Source of the DNA: Verrucomicrobiales bacterium
GTDB taxonomy: Bacteria > Verrucomicrobiota > Verrucomicrobiia > Verrucomicrobiales > DEV007
NCBI GenBank assembly: GCA_028281705.1
Contig: JANQJH010000519.1
Location: forward strand, 1-32,473
DNA length: 32,473 nucleotides
Direction: 5' to 3'
Below, piece by piece: positions 1 to 8,311 of this stretch. Each line of letters opens with the position of its first letter. Position 1 is the first letter of the stretch. The notes under the pieces are model-generated. The model did no database searches. It saw only the letters and a program-made list of their open reading frames with translations, and was not told where the DNA came from. A program made the position numbers and the translations under genes.

Positions 1-2255
1 ATCCCAGCCTCTTTCGCGAGGCGAGCTGGGAGGAGGCCGAGGAACTGGTGGCGGAGCAAGTGGCCGAGATCGTGAAGGAGAGCGGGGGAAACGCCGTGGG
101 GCTCTACGGCTCCGGGCAGTTGTCTCTTGAGGGGCAGTACCTGGAGAACATTTTCATGAAGGGCGTTCTCGGATCCAATACGATCGAGGCCAACGCCCGC
201 ATGTGCATGACTTCGGCGGTCACGGGGTATTTCAAATCGCTGGGATCGGATACGCCGCCGACTTGTTATGACGATGTGGAGTTGGCCGATATGATTTGTT
301 TCTGGGGGCACAACGCGCGAGGTGCGCATCCCATTCTCTATTGGCGGGTGGCCGATTACAAATCTCAGAAAAACATCCCGACATTGGTGGTGGATCCGCG
401 GAGAACGGGAACGGTGATGGGGTTGGAAGACGTGAACAAGGAGAATAGCTATCATTTTCCCACAATCAACGGTGATATCTCGATCCATAATGCATTGGCC
501 TGGGCCATCATGGAAAAGCATCCCGAAGCCGTGGCCTGGGATTTCTTGAAGGAACACAGTACCGGCTGGGAGACTTATGTGGAAGAGGTGAAGAACGGCT
601 ACCGGCCGGAGGACGTGGAAGACAAGACGATGATTCCCGCGGCCGAGATCTACAAGTTGGCGGCCGTTTGGGCCAAGGCGAGCATGACGGGCCGGGAACG
701 GGGTTCGGGTGGCGTGCTGTGTATTTGGGGGATCGGCTACAATCAGCACTTGCACGGGCAGCACAATACGATGAGCCTGATCAACTTGTTGGCCTTGACG
801 GGGAATATCGGAAGGCCCGGCTGCGGGCCGCACTCGCAAACGGGGCAACCGAATGCCATGGGTGAGCGCCTCACTGGCGGACTCACGGGCCGGCTTCCCT
901 TCAATATCGGGATCGATAACGCGAAGCACCGCGCCTGGTGCGCGCAAAACTGGGGCATCCCGCAGGAACGGCTCGACGCCGTGGCGGGGCTCCAGAACAC
1001 GGGCTTTGCCGTGGGCATGATGGAGCGGGCGATCAAGGGCGATGTGCAGGCCATGTTTCTCATCTACGCGACCCACATCGACCTCCCGGATGCCTACACG
1101 CTCTCCCGGCCGGCTCTGACAAAGACGTTTACCGTGGTGCAAGATATCTATAAGGACGCACCGAACAATCTCTATGCGGATGTGATTCTGCCAGCAGCGA
1201 CCTGGGGCGAATGGGTAGGCGGTATCTATGTCCAATCGGAACGGCGTCTCTTTGTCGCTGACGGCACGGCCAACCCGGTCAAGGGATGCCGGCCGGACAT
1301 GGACATGGTCATCGATAAAGGCAAGCTGATCGCCGAAAAACTTGGATTGGATGCCGGGAAGATCTTTCCTTATGAACGGAAGGAGAACGGCTTCTACGAC
1401 CCCGAGGAAGTGTTTCGCGAGTTCCTCAAGGCTTCCAAGGGCACGGATGCGGACTTGTCGGGCATTCTCGAGGTCGAGAAGGAGACGGGAAAATCGCCCT
1501 ACGAACAGATTCGAGAGCTTCGGGGCATTCAGTGGCCGGCGCCGACGGCGGCGATTGCCAAGGCGGGCGGGACCAAGCGCCGTTACATGGGGCAAGAGGA
1601 ATACTGGCCCGAGAAGCCGTATGGAGAGTTTCGTCACCCGGATGGCAAGTTGCACATTCACATGTGCCATCAGGACTACTCACAGTACCGCGAATTGACG
1701 GATGAAATGGCCAAGGCGGGGACGGATCCGAATTTCTTCATCAGCGATCACTATGATCTCTTGATCAAGGCGCGCGATGCCGGGATCACCCCGGAACTTC
1801 CTCACGCGGATTTTTTGGGCAGAAAGATCGGCGAATGTCCTGAAGACAAGTATCCCTTCTGGTGGGCTACCGGCGTGGTCTACGAGCACTTTCACACCGC
1901 TAAGACCATTCGCTCCGGAACGACGAAGAAACTGGTGCCGGAGATGTATGTCGAGATGCATCCGGAGGACGCCGCGGAGCTTGGAGTCAAGGATGGCCAG
2001 TGGGTCAAAATCACCTCGCGCCGGGGATCGGTTGAGGCGCGTGTGTCGATTGGGCTCGACTCCGTCGTCAAGCCGGCCCGCAATACGGTGCCCAAGGGCT
2101 TTCTCTTCTCGCCCTGGAATCTCTCCGTGGCTGATTCGGCGGATCCGGAGAAGAACAAGTGGCTGGCTAACGGAACGACGCACCGGGCCTTTGATCCCGT
2201 ATCAGGACAGGCCGACTTCAAGAAGTGCGCCGCTCGGGTGGAACTCCTGACTTAA
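1..2255 (+). CDS. napA: Periplasmic nitrate reductase catalytic subunit NapA, 5'-truncated by the window edge
   Basis: Large molybdopterin (bis-MGD) subunit that reduces nitrate to nitrite. The reading frame is already open at base 3 and encodes about 751 residues, so roughly the first 80-90 residues (Tat signal and CxxC [4Fe-4S] segment of a usual ~830-residue NapA) lie outside the window. Seen here: the NARMCMTSA segment, whose Cys (TGC at 204-206) is the expected molybdenum ligand; the cofactor-binding stretches VVDPRRTGT and QTGQPNAMG; and the closing molydopterin-binding domain (WATGVVYEHFHT, then MHPEDAAELGV). The C-terminus DPVSGQADFKKCA matches the typical NapA ending, which argues against assimilatory NasA or formate dehydrogenase. 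The next gene starts 13 bp downstream with iron-sulphur partners following, so this is the enzyme of the operon. Confidence 0.92.
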   Translation, partial: PSLFREASWEEAEELVAEQVAEIVKESGGNAVGLYGSGQLSLEGQYLENIFMKGVLGSNTIEANARMCMTSAVTGYFKSLGSDTPPTCYDDVELADMICFWGHNARGAHPILYWRVADYKSQKNIPTLVVDPRRTGTVMGLEDVNKENSYHFPTINGDISIHNALAWAIMEKHPEAVAWDFLKEHSTGWETYVEEVKNGYRPEDVEDKTMIPAAEIYKLAAVWAKASMTGRERGSGGVLCIWGIGYNQHLHGQHNTMSLINLLALTGNIGRPGCGPHSQTGQPNAMGERLTGGLTGRLPFNIGIDNAKHRAWCAQNWGIPQERLDAVAGLQNTGFAVGMMERAIKGDVQAMFLIYATHIDLPDAYTLSRPALTKTFTVVQDIYKDAPNNLYADVILPAATWGEWVGGIYVQSERRLFVADGTANPVKGCRPDMDMVIDKGKLIAEKLGLDAGKIFPYERKENGFYDPEEVFREFLKASKGTDADLSGILEVEKETGKSPYEQIRELRGIQWPAPTAAIAKAGGTKRRYMGQEEYWPEKPYGEFRHPDGKLHIHMCHQDYSQYRELTDEMAKAGTDPNFFISDHYDLLIKARDAGITPELPHADFLGRKIGECPEDKYPFWWATGVVYEHFHTAKTIRSGTTKKLVPEMYVEMHPEDAAELGVKDGQWVKITSRRGSVEARVSIGLDSVVKPARNTVPKGFLFSPWNLSVADSADPEKNKWLANGTTHRAFDPVSGQADFKKCAARVELLT

Positions 2256-2268
2256 GCCGGGAGGGTAG

Positions 2269-2904
2269 GTGGTGGGTAGATCGATCCAGCAGATCAGCCG
2301 CTCGGGTTTCCTTCGGGCCTTCCTGGTCGGAGCGATCTTTCCCTTTCTTCTGCCGCTTCTGGAAAAGCTTCCCCGGCGCCGGCAGCCGCGACGTTACCTG
2401 CGGCCGCCGGGCGCTTTGGCCGAGGACGAGTTTCTTCAATCCTGTATCGGCTGTGGACAGTGTGCCAATGTTTGTCCCAACAAGTGCATCACGCTCTTCG
2501 GGTTGGAGGCCGGCATCGAGAATCTGGCCACACCCAAGATCACGGCACGCGCGCAGGGATGCATCCTTTGCATGGCCTGTACTGAGGTCTGTCCCACGGA
2601 CGCCCTGGAAAAGCTCGAGCCGACGCCGGCTGGCATGGCCATGGTCGACATGGGGCGGGCCGTGGTGGCGGAAGATCTTTGTTACTCGTTTGCCAAGCGG
2701 ACCTGTGGCGTGTGTTACCGCGCCTGCCCGCTGCCGGGCAAGGCGATGACACTGGGCCTCTATGAGCAGCCTCACGTTCATGCGGAACACTGTGTGGGAT
2801 GCGGACTCTGTGAACAGGCTTGCGTGCAGATGCCGCAAGCGATCCGTGTGATTCCCAAGATGGAACTCACTCAAGACGCACTCCAACTAGCCCAGGCCTC
2901 CTGA
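2269..2904 (+). CDS. napG: NapG-like ferredoxin with four Cys clusters
   Basis: 211-residue iron-sulphur protein with four Cys groups: CIGCGQCANVCP (residues 59-70), CILCMACTEVCP (from 98), CGVCYRACP (from 146) and CVGCGLCEQAC (from 175). This is the pattern of NapG, the periplasmic ferredoxin that hands quinol-derived electrons toward NapA together with NapH. Start is GTG at 2269 (a second GTG follows immediately) behind a G-rich gggagggtagg stretch; napA ends 13 bp upstream. The N-terminus has a hydrophobic stretch (about residues 14-30) but reads SRSGFLRAF, so the second Arg of a Tat motif is missing. It could be Tat-exported with a degenerate motif, or membrane-anchored. The family is clear; the topology is inferred. 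Confidence 0.85.
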   Translation: MVGRSIQQISRSGFLRAFLVGAIFPFLLPLLEKLPRRRQPRRYLRPPGALAEDEFLQSCIGCGQCANVCPNKCITLFGLEAGIENLATPKITARAQGCILCMACTEVCPTDALEKLEPTPAGMAMVDMGRAVVAEDLCYSFAKRTCGVCYRACPLPGKAMTLGLYEQPHVHAEHCVGCGLCEQACVQMPQAIRVIPKMELTQDALQLAQAS

Positions 2905-2908
2905 GAAG

Positions 2909-3853
2909 ATGCGCGCCGGTCGATTACTCCTAGCCCTCTCCATCGTCACTCGCTTGGCGGTGGTCTTGCTTCTCTGTGTGTTGGCCTTGCTCACCGAATA
3001 TCACAATCTCAAACTGGCCTACAATCATCCGCGCCTGGTGGAACTGAGCGAGGGTAAAACGGCTCGTGTTCTCTATGAAAAGACCGATGCCTTCTTTTCC
3101 CGGTTCAGCGAGGATCCGGCGGAGGCCGCGGCCAAGAGCGGAGGCATGACGTGGTCGATTCGCCTGGCTGGCATTCCGTTTACGGATCCCGTGGCGGCGC
3201 TCACGGTTGCGGTGAAACGCCATCGCTTTGAGACGGGATTCGCCTTGGGATTGATCGCTCCCCTGACGCTGGCCTTGCTCTTTGGACGCGTCTTTTGTGC
3301 CTATGTCTGCCCGGCGTCCCTGCTCTTTTTTACCATCTCAAGGATCCGTAAACTGCTCCTTCGGTTCTTATATTTGCCTGAGATGCAGCTCAATCGTGGT
3401 TTCGCCTGGGGAATCCTCGCGGGAGGGCTGGGGGCGGCCATTTGGTTAGGCCATGGCCTCTGGAGCCTCATTCTACCGTACTTCGCCCTCGGACAGACGC
3501 TCTTTCACGGGATCGCCTACGGGACCCTTTCATTTGCCTTGGGAAGTCTCGTTGTTTTTGCGGCCGTTGACCTCGTCTTGGGGAAGCAGTTCACTTGCCG
3601 CTACGTCTGTCCCACGGGAAGACTCTTGGGCGCCATTGGGCGGAAATCGGTCTTCAGCCTGAACCGCGAAGCATCGAAGTGCCTCAGCGCCTGTCAGGCT
3701 TGTGTCGATGTGTGCCCCATGAAGGTGAGCCCCAAATTGGACGAGACGCTCGATTGTTCCATGTGCGGGGAGTGCCTCACGATTTGTCCTAGCAAATGCC
3801 TGTCTATTGGTGTGAGACCGCGGCAGGCAACCCTTGGTCCCAATGATGCGTGA
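2909..3853 (+). CDS. napH: NapH-like membrane ferredoxin (quinol dehydrogenase component)
   Basis: 314-residue integral membrane protein with a first transmembrane helix at about residues 5-28 and further helices at about 110-128, 165-185 and 200-225. It carries the two CxxxCP loops typical of NapH (CAYVCP from Cys130 and CRYVCP from Cys230) and a C-terminal pair of [4Fe-4S] motifs (CLSACQACVDVCP at about 258-270, CSMCGECLTICP at about 281-292). In the NapGH system this protein takes electrons from quinol and passes them to NapG. It begins 4 bp after the napG-like stop, with GAGAAG just before the ATG, so the two are translated together. A soluble loop of about 80 residues (35-105) separates the first two helices. 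Confidence 0.87.
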   Translation: MRAGRLLLALSIVTRLAVVLLLCVLALLTEYHNLKLAYNHPRLVELSEGKTARVLYEKTDAFFSRFSEDPAEAAAKSGGMTWSIRLAGIPFTDPVAALTVAVKRHRFETGFALGLIAPLTLALLFGRVFCAYVCPASLLFFTISRIRKLLLRFLYLPEMQLNRGFAWGILAGGLGAAIWLGHGLWSLILPYFALGQTLFHGIAYGTLSFALGSLVVFAAVDLVLGKQFTCRYVCPTGRLLGAIGRKSVFSLNREASKCLSACQACVDVCPMKVSPKLDETLDCSMCGECLTICPSKCLSIGVRPRQATLGPNDA

Positions 3854-4472
3854 TCTTAATCAGCGATTCCTCATCGTCTCCCTCCTCGCCATGCTGGCTC
3901 AGGTGACTTCAGCCTGGGCGCATCATTTCAAGGGGCTGCCTCACTACAACTATTTTGAAAACTATCCTCAGGTTCCCGAAGAGGAGTTCCTTGGTCGCGT
4001 GGGCGATTATGAGGTGTCGCTCGTGGTCTACGATTTTCAGGGAATCGATCGAGAGAAGGTGGAGGAACCGGAGAGTGTCCGTCTCTTCCTCGTCATCTTC
4101 AATCTGCGGACGAATGCCGTTTACGGAGGACGGCTTCACCTGGAGATTTTGGATCGCGACCGCGTGGTTCACGAGGAAACCCAGGTATCATCGCAACTGG
4201 AGAACCTCTATGCCATGCACCGGCAACTGCCGGAGGATGGCAGATACTCTCTGAGGCTGACACTGCGGGATGAAAATGATTTGCAGTGCCGCATCCCCTT
4301 TGTCTTGTCGTCCCAGAAGATCCACTGGGGCAAGTGGATCGGTCTGGCGCTCGGTCTTCTGGTCATCGTGGCGGCGGTCGGGGCGCGCCGGGCTCGTGTC
4401 CGCCTGGATCGTCAGGCGGCGTCGGACAAGCGCCGTCGTTCCCAACGCACGGAAACGGTTCTGAGCCCTTGA
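3843..4472 (+). CDS. Exported single-span protein of unknown function in the nap operon
   Basis: About 209 residues; start taken at ATG 3843 (or the adjacent ATG 3846) rather than an upstream TTG, giving an 8-11 bp overlap with the end of napH. It has an N-terminal signal peptide cut near AWAHH, a conserved-looking block HHFKGLPHYNYFENYPQ right after the cleavage site, a beta-rich extracytoplasmic domain, one transmembrane helix near residues 160-180 and a short Arg/Lys-rich cytoplasmic tail. The layout suggests a membrane-anchored periplasmic domain. I recall similar HxxGxPHYxYxENYPQ starts in exported proteins linked to NapH/NosR-type gene sets, but know no assigned function. The His cluster at the mature N-terminus could bind a metal or heme iron; that is inference. 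Confidence 0.75.
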   Translation: MMRDLNQRFLIVSLLAMLAQVTSAWAHHFKGLPHYNYFENYPQVPEEEFLGRVGDYEVSLVVYDFQGIDREKVEEPESVRLFLVIFNLRTNAVYGGRLHLEILDRDRVVHEETQVSSQLENLYAMHRQLPEDGRYSLRLTLRDENDLQCRIPFVLSSQKIHWGKWIGLALGLLVIVAAVGARRARVRLDRQAASDKRRRSQRTETVLSP

Positions 4473-4491
4473 ACATTCGAACCCGTTGAAA

Positions 4492-6075
4492 ATGGTCATC
4501 GCCGAGTCAGAGTCTTGGTTAGGACGTTGGTGTGGACCGGCGTCGTTCCGGAGCGCCGTCGGCGATGGAACGGTGAACGACGGCATTCCCACCTGGATGG
4601 GAGTTGCGGGCATCATTGCAATCATTTTGGCCTCTCACCTCATCGTGCATTTCCGGAGAAAGAGATCCGGTCGGTCTTCCTACGAGACCATCAATCTTCT
4701 CCGGTTTCGCCCGCTCAATGCCTTGGTGAAGAAGTCCTGGTTTCCGCTCATGATGCAATCGAGCGCTTTGCTACTCTTTCTCCTGGTCATCACGGCGGGA
4801 CTGATTGGGCACGAAACCAACAATATTGGTCCGGTCATCACGTGGACTTGGTGGTGGGTGCTTTTGATTTTTCTGGTGTTGGGATTCGGCAAGGCCTTTT
4901 GCATGGTTTGCCCTTGGGAGGCGGTGACGTCGATGGTGACTTCACTTTCGTTGAAGTCGCGGGTGAAAAAATTGGGCTACGAAAAGCCGTGGCCCAAATG
5001 GGCGCGGAATATTTATCCGGCGATTCTCTTTTTCGTCGTTCTCACATGGTTCGAGCTGGGGCGCGATGTCACGCGATCGGCTTCAATGACGGCCATTCTC
5101 GCGATGCTCATGGTCGCCATGGCGGTCATGGTGGGGATTGTCTACGAGAAGCGTGCTTTTTGCCGGTATGGCTGTCTGGTGGGGCGGGTGAGCGGTCTTT
5201 ACGCCATGTTCGCGCCAGTCGAGTTGCGGGCGGCCTCGGCGGAAGTGTGTGCCGGCTGTCGCACCAAGGACTGCTACAAGGGGACGGAGACCACGACCAG
5301 TTGCCCGACGTCGCTTTTTCCCTCGAAGGTTGATGAGAACACCTACTGCACCCTGTGCACGGAGTGTGTGCGTTCCTGTCCACACGATAACATCGCCATC
5401 AATGTGAGGCCTTTCGGTGTGGACCTCGAGCGCAAGGAGCGGTTCAAATGGGACGAAGCCATCCTGGCAATCGTCCTTCTCTCACTCACGAGTTTTCACG
5501 GGTTGACCATGACACCCCAGTGGGTGCGGATGAACCAGGTCTTGCGAGCGGAGTTCAATCTGGGGGCCTCGGCGTGCTTCACGCTTTTGATGGCACTGGT
5601 CGTGCTGCTTCCGATACTCCTCTTTTGGGTGGCAGCCAAGCTAGCCTACCGCTTTGCTGGCACCGAGCGTGTCTCCGTCTCCAGAATATTCCGAGCTTTT
5701 GCCTACTCATTGGTTCCCATCGCTTTGTTCTATCATCTGGCGCATAACTGCATGCATTTTTTCACCGAGGGCCAGCACATCATCCCGTTACTCAGTGATC
5801 CCTTCGGGTTTGGCTGGGATCTCTTTGGCACCGCCGGTCGATCCTACCCGCCGATCCTGTCGGTCTCGACGATCTGGGTTCTGCAGATTCTTTGTATTGT
5901 CATTGGGCATGTCTATGGCGTGGTTTTGGCGGATCGTTATGCCAATCAGCTCTATGATCGCCAATCGAAACCGGTCTTCAAGAGCCTGCTTCCCCTCTTG
6001 GCGACCATGATCCTTTACTCGAGCTTCAGTGTATGGCTCGTGATGCAACCGATGGACATGCGGTCTGCCATGTGA
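4492..6075 (+). CDS. NapH/NosR-like membrane polyferredoxin
   Basis: 527-residue multi-spanning protein (start taken at ATG 4492; a TTG lies two codons upstream). Helices near residues 35-52, 85-105, 112-132, 165-180, 190-212 and several in the C-terminal half. Cys motifs: CMVCPWE (Cys137), CRYGC (Cys224), CAGCRTKDC (from 253) followed by SCP, and CTLCTECVRSCP (from 286). The CxxxCP-type loops plus the ferredoxin pair are typical of NapH and of the membrane half of NosR/RdxA proteins. Unlike NapH it has a long extra membrane region after the clusters (about residues 325-527) with several His residues, including HLAHNCMHFF. Probably a second quinol-linked electron-transfer module for the operon; the true partner is not known. 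Confidence 0.8.
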   Translation: MVIAESESWLGRWCGPASFRSAVGDGTVNDGIPTWMGVAGIIAIILASHLIVHFRRKRSGRSSYETINLLRFRPLNALVKKSWFPLMMQSSALLLFLLVITAGLIGHETNNIGPVITWTWWWVLLIFLVLGFGKAFCMVCPWEAVTSMVTSLSLKSRVKKLGYEKPWPKWARNIYPAILFFVVLTWFELGRDVTRSASMTAILAMLMVAMAVMVGIVYEKRAFCRYGCLVGRVSGLYAMFAPVELRAASAEVCAGCRTKDCYKGTETTTSCPTSLFPSKVDENTYCTLCTECVRSCPHDNIAINVRPFGVDLERKERFKWDEAILAIVLLSLTSFHGLTMTPQWVRMNQVLRAEFNLGASACFTLLMALVVLLPILLFWVAAKLAYRFAGTERVSVSRIFRAFAYSLVPIALFYHLAHNCMHFFTEGQHIIPLLSDPFGFGWDLFGTAGRSYPPILSVSTIWVLQILCIVIGHVYGVVLADRYANQLYDRQSKPVFKSLLPLLATMILYSSFSVWLVMQPMDMRSAM

Positions 6076-6660
6076 ATGTCAATTGACTTGGAAATGAGCA
6101 CGCCGATATCAAGACGTCAGTTGTTTCGTGTGGGGTTGGGCGATCTGCGTTCGCTAGTCACGACAGAGAGCGCTGGCGAGGCGCCCCCGGTCTACCGGCC
6201 ACCTGGTGCCGGACGGGATGAGGCGGCGTTCTTGCAGAGTTGCCAGCGCTGCGGCGCCTGTGTGGCGGCCTGTCCCTATGATGTCATCAAGACCTTTGGG
6301 CCCGCTTCCGGTATCCTCGAAGGCACGCCCTATCTCGTGCCGGAAACCGATCCCTGCCGCTGGTGTCCGGAGATGCCCTGCATCGAGAGCTGCCCTTCAG
6401 GCAGCCTGGCGCATGGTGAATCGGGTGGGGTGCCGCCGGTGGCCAAAGTGCGATTGGATCTGGATGCCTGTCTCACGAGCGAGGGCATCCTCTGCGATAC
6501 CTGTAGCCATTTCTGTCCCGAGAGCATTGGTGCCATTCGAATGGTCCGGCGCGTTCCTGTGCTCGATACGGACAGGTGCGTGGGCTGCGGGATGTGTGTC
6601 CACTACTGCGAATCCGAGAAGCAGCCTTTCTCACTCGAACCCCTGCCGGAGCCTCTCTGA
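6076..6660 (+). CDS. napF: NapF/NapG-like ferredoxin with four Cys clusters
   Basis: 194 residues, ATG directly abutting the preceding TGA. Cys groups: CQRCGACVAACP (from 56), CRWCPEMPCIESCP (from 94), CDTCSHFCP (from 140) and CVGCGMCVHYC (from 168). The N-terminus SRRQLFRVG resembles NapF, which has a twin-Arg but no following hydrophobic stretch; here the residues after it (DLRSLVTTESAG) are also polar, so a cytoplasmic location is likely. NapF is thought to act on the cytoplasmic side in NapA maturation, while NapG works in the periplasm, so this gene may serve iron-sulphur assembly or electron supply for the membrane polyferredoxin just upstream. The symbol is the best family match, not certain. 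Confidence 0.75.
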   Translation: MSIDLEMSTPISRRQLFRVGLGDLRSLVTTESAGEAPPVYRPPGAGRDEAAFLQSCQRCGACVAACPYDVIKTFGPASGILEGTPYLVPETDPCRWCPEMPCIESCPSGSLAHGESGGVPPVAKVRLDLDACLTSEGILCDTCSHFCPESIGAIRMVRRVPVLDTDRCVGCGMCVHYCESEKQPFSLEPLPEPL

Positions 6661-6683
6661 TTGATTGCCCCATTTCTCTGACC

Positions 6684-7682
6684 ATGTATCTCCCTCAAGC
6701 ACCAACAGTAAGACCGTCGAGAAATCGATCGGCTCATCGTGTTCACCGATTGATCGACCCTCATCTGCGCCACATTCACAAATTGCGTGTTCAGCTGACT
6801 GACGCCTGCAATTTTCGCTGCTTTTATTGCATGCCGGAGAACGCTGTTTTCGCACCGCCGAACTCCTTGTTGTCCAGCGCGGAAATTGTTGAGATCGTGT
6901 CAGGATTGGTCGACCAAGGAATTGACGAGATCCGGCTTACCGGCGGTGAGCCGACATTGCGGAAGGACCTCGATGAGATCGTTGTCGGTCTGTCGAGATT
7001 GCCTCTGGCCAAGTTCGGGCTCACGACAAACGGTTTTCTTTTGGAGAACAAGCTTCCCATGCTTCGGAATGGAGGCTGTGAATACATCAATGTGAGTTTG
7101 GATAGCTTGGACCGGGATTGCTATCACCGGATCAATCGTCGAGATGCCTTTGATCCGGTTCTTCGCGCCGTGAAGCGGGCCATCTCCATGAAGTTCAAGG
7201 TCAAGATCAATGTGGTCATCTTCCGCGGTATCAATGATGGGGAAATTCACGATTTCATCCGCTTCGCCGAGGCCAACCGGGTGGAAGTGCGGTTCCTTGA
7301 ATACATGCGCATCGGGCTGGGAAACACGAGTTTGTCAAAGCACTTCATGCCGATGGCGGAGATCAGACGTGAGATTGAGAGCCAGCATTCCCTGCGTGCG
7401 GTGCCCGGACCGATCGATGCCACGGCTCGCACCTTCGAGACGGGATCTGGAGCGCGCGTGGGCTTCATCGCCTCCGAATCCCAGCCCTTCTGTTCGGGTT
7501 GCTCGCGACTCCGTCTCTCTGCCAAAGGCAAGTTGCGTGCCTGTATCATGTCGGAGGCGGGCATCGATCTGCACGGCGTGGCACGCCGGGATTATCCGGA
7601 TCTGCTCAAACAGGTGATGGCGCTCAAGCCGGTGGGCCGGCTCGATTCCATCGATCAGCCGATGCATGAGATCGGTGGCTAA
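6684..7682 (+). CDS. moaA: GTP 3',8-cyclase MoaA (molybdenum cofactor biosynthesis)
   Basis: Radical SAM enzyme for the first step of molybdopterin synthesis from GTP. Start taken at ATG 6684 (MYLPQAP), giving 332 residues; an open frame extends back to 6576 but would overlap the previous gene. The SAM cluster motif C-x3-C-x2-C is at Cys42, Cys46 and Cys49 in TDACNFRCFYCMP; TGGEPTLR follows as the SAM-binding GGE segment. The second cluster C-x2-C-x13-C is at Cys270, Cys273 and Cys287, specific to MoaA. The protein ends in Gly-Gly, the C-terminal tail needed for activity in this family. It lies 23 bp after the NapF-like gene, which fits supply of cofactor to NapA. Confidence 0.93.
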   Translation: MYLPQAPTVRPSRNRSAHRVHRLIDPHLRHIHKLRVQLTDACNFRCFYCMPENAVFAPPNSLLSSAEIVEIVSGLVDQGIDEIRLTGGEPTLRKDLDEIVVGLSRLPLAKFGLTTNGFLLENKLPMLRNGGCEYINVSLDSLDRDCYHRINRRDAFDPVLRAVKRAISMKFKVKINVVIFRGINDGEIHDFIRFAEANRVEVRFLEYMRIGLGNTSLSKHFMPMAEIRREIESQHSLRAVPGPIDATARTFETGSGARVGFIASESQPFCSGCSRLRLSAKGKLRACIMSEAGIDLHGVARRDYPDLLKQVMALKPVGRLDSIDQPMHEIGG

Positions 7683-7710
7683 CCAGATCCATATTGAAAG
7701 GACATTGAGT

Positions 7711-8166
7711 ATGAAGATTGAGCATCTCTATATCTCTCCGGACCACAACTTTTTCGGCCATCACGGTGGGCCGGCCGGTGAGACACCGATCCAGGCGGTA
7801 GACGAGGTGGCCTGTGATGCGGGCCGCGGCATTCGCGGCGATCGGTTCTATGACTACCGGCCGGATTACAAAGGGCAGATCACATTCTTTTCCAGTGAGG
7901 TCTACGAGACGCTTTGTCGTCAGTTGGGGGTCACGGATCGGGACCCTTCGGTCTTGCGGCGAAACGCTATCGTATCCGGGGCCGATCTCAATGCGCTGAT
8001 TGGTCAAGAGTTTGAGGTTCAGGGAATTCGCTTTCTCGGCACACAGGAGGCGGCGCCCTGTTATTGGATGAATGGTGCTGTATGCCAGGGGGCGGAGGAG
8101 GCCTTGCGTGGTCAGGGCGGTCTTCGGGCCAAGATTCTGAGTTCCGGTGTTCTTCGGTGTGGGTAG
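7711..8166 (+). CDS. MOSC-domain protein
   Basis: 151 residues from ATG 7711, with a GAAAGGA ribosome-binding site about 9 bp upstream. The sequence follows the MOSC fold: an N-terminal strand region, GIRGDRFYDYR, QITFFSSEVYETL, RRNAIVSGADLNALIGQEF, and the conserved Cys in APCYWM (Cys117), which in MOSC proteins is proposed to carry sulphur for the molybdenum centre or bind the cofactor. Located right after moaA and at the end of the nitrate reductase operon, so it probably acts in handling or sulphuration of the molybdenum cofactor. Which molybdoenzyme it serves cannot be told from the sequence; NapA itself does not need a MOSC sulphurase in studied bacteria. Confidence 0.83.
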   Translation: MKIEHLYISPDHNFFGHHGGPAGETPIQAVDEVACDAGRGIRGDRFYDYRPDYKGQITFFSSEVYETLCRQLGVTDRDPSVLRRNAIVSGADLNALIGQEFEVQGIRFLGTQEAAPCYWMNGAVCQGAEEALRGQGGLRAKILSSGVLRCG

Positions 8167-8311
8167 TTAGGTGTCTATGGAGTCAATCATTTTTGCCAGA
8201 CCTGATCTTGGCGAGCAGTTCACACCAATGGGTGCGCAGTCTTCACCGGATCCCAGTCTATTCTATGGATCGGAGGGTGATGCCCCCACGTGAACCAATG
8301 AAACGAGATCA

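Noticed and set aside
204-206. Possible Sec-containing formate dehydrogenase instead of nitrate reductase
   Set aside because: The molybdenum ligand codon is TGC (Cys), and the C-terminus and partner genes match NapA.
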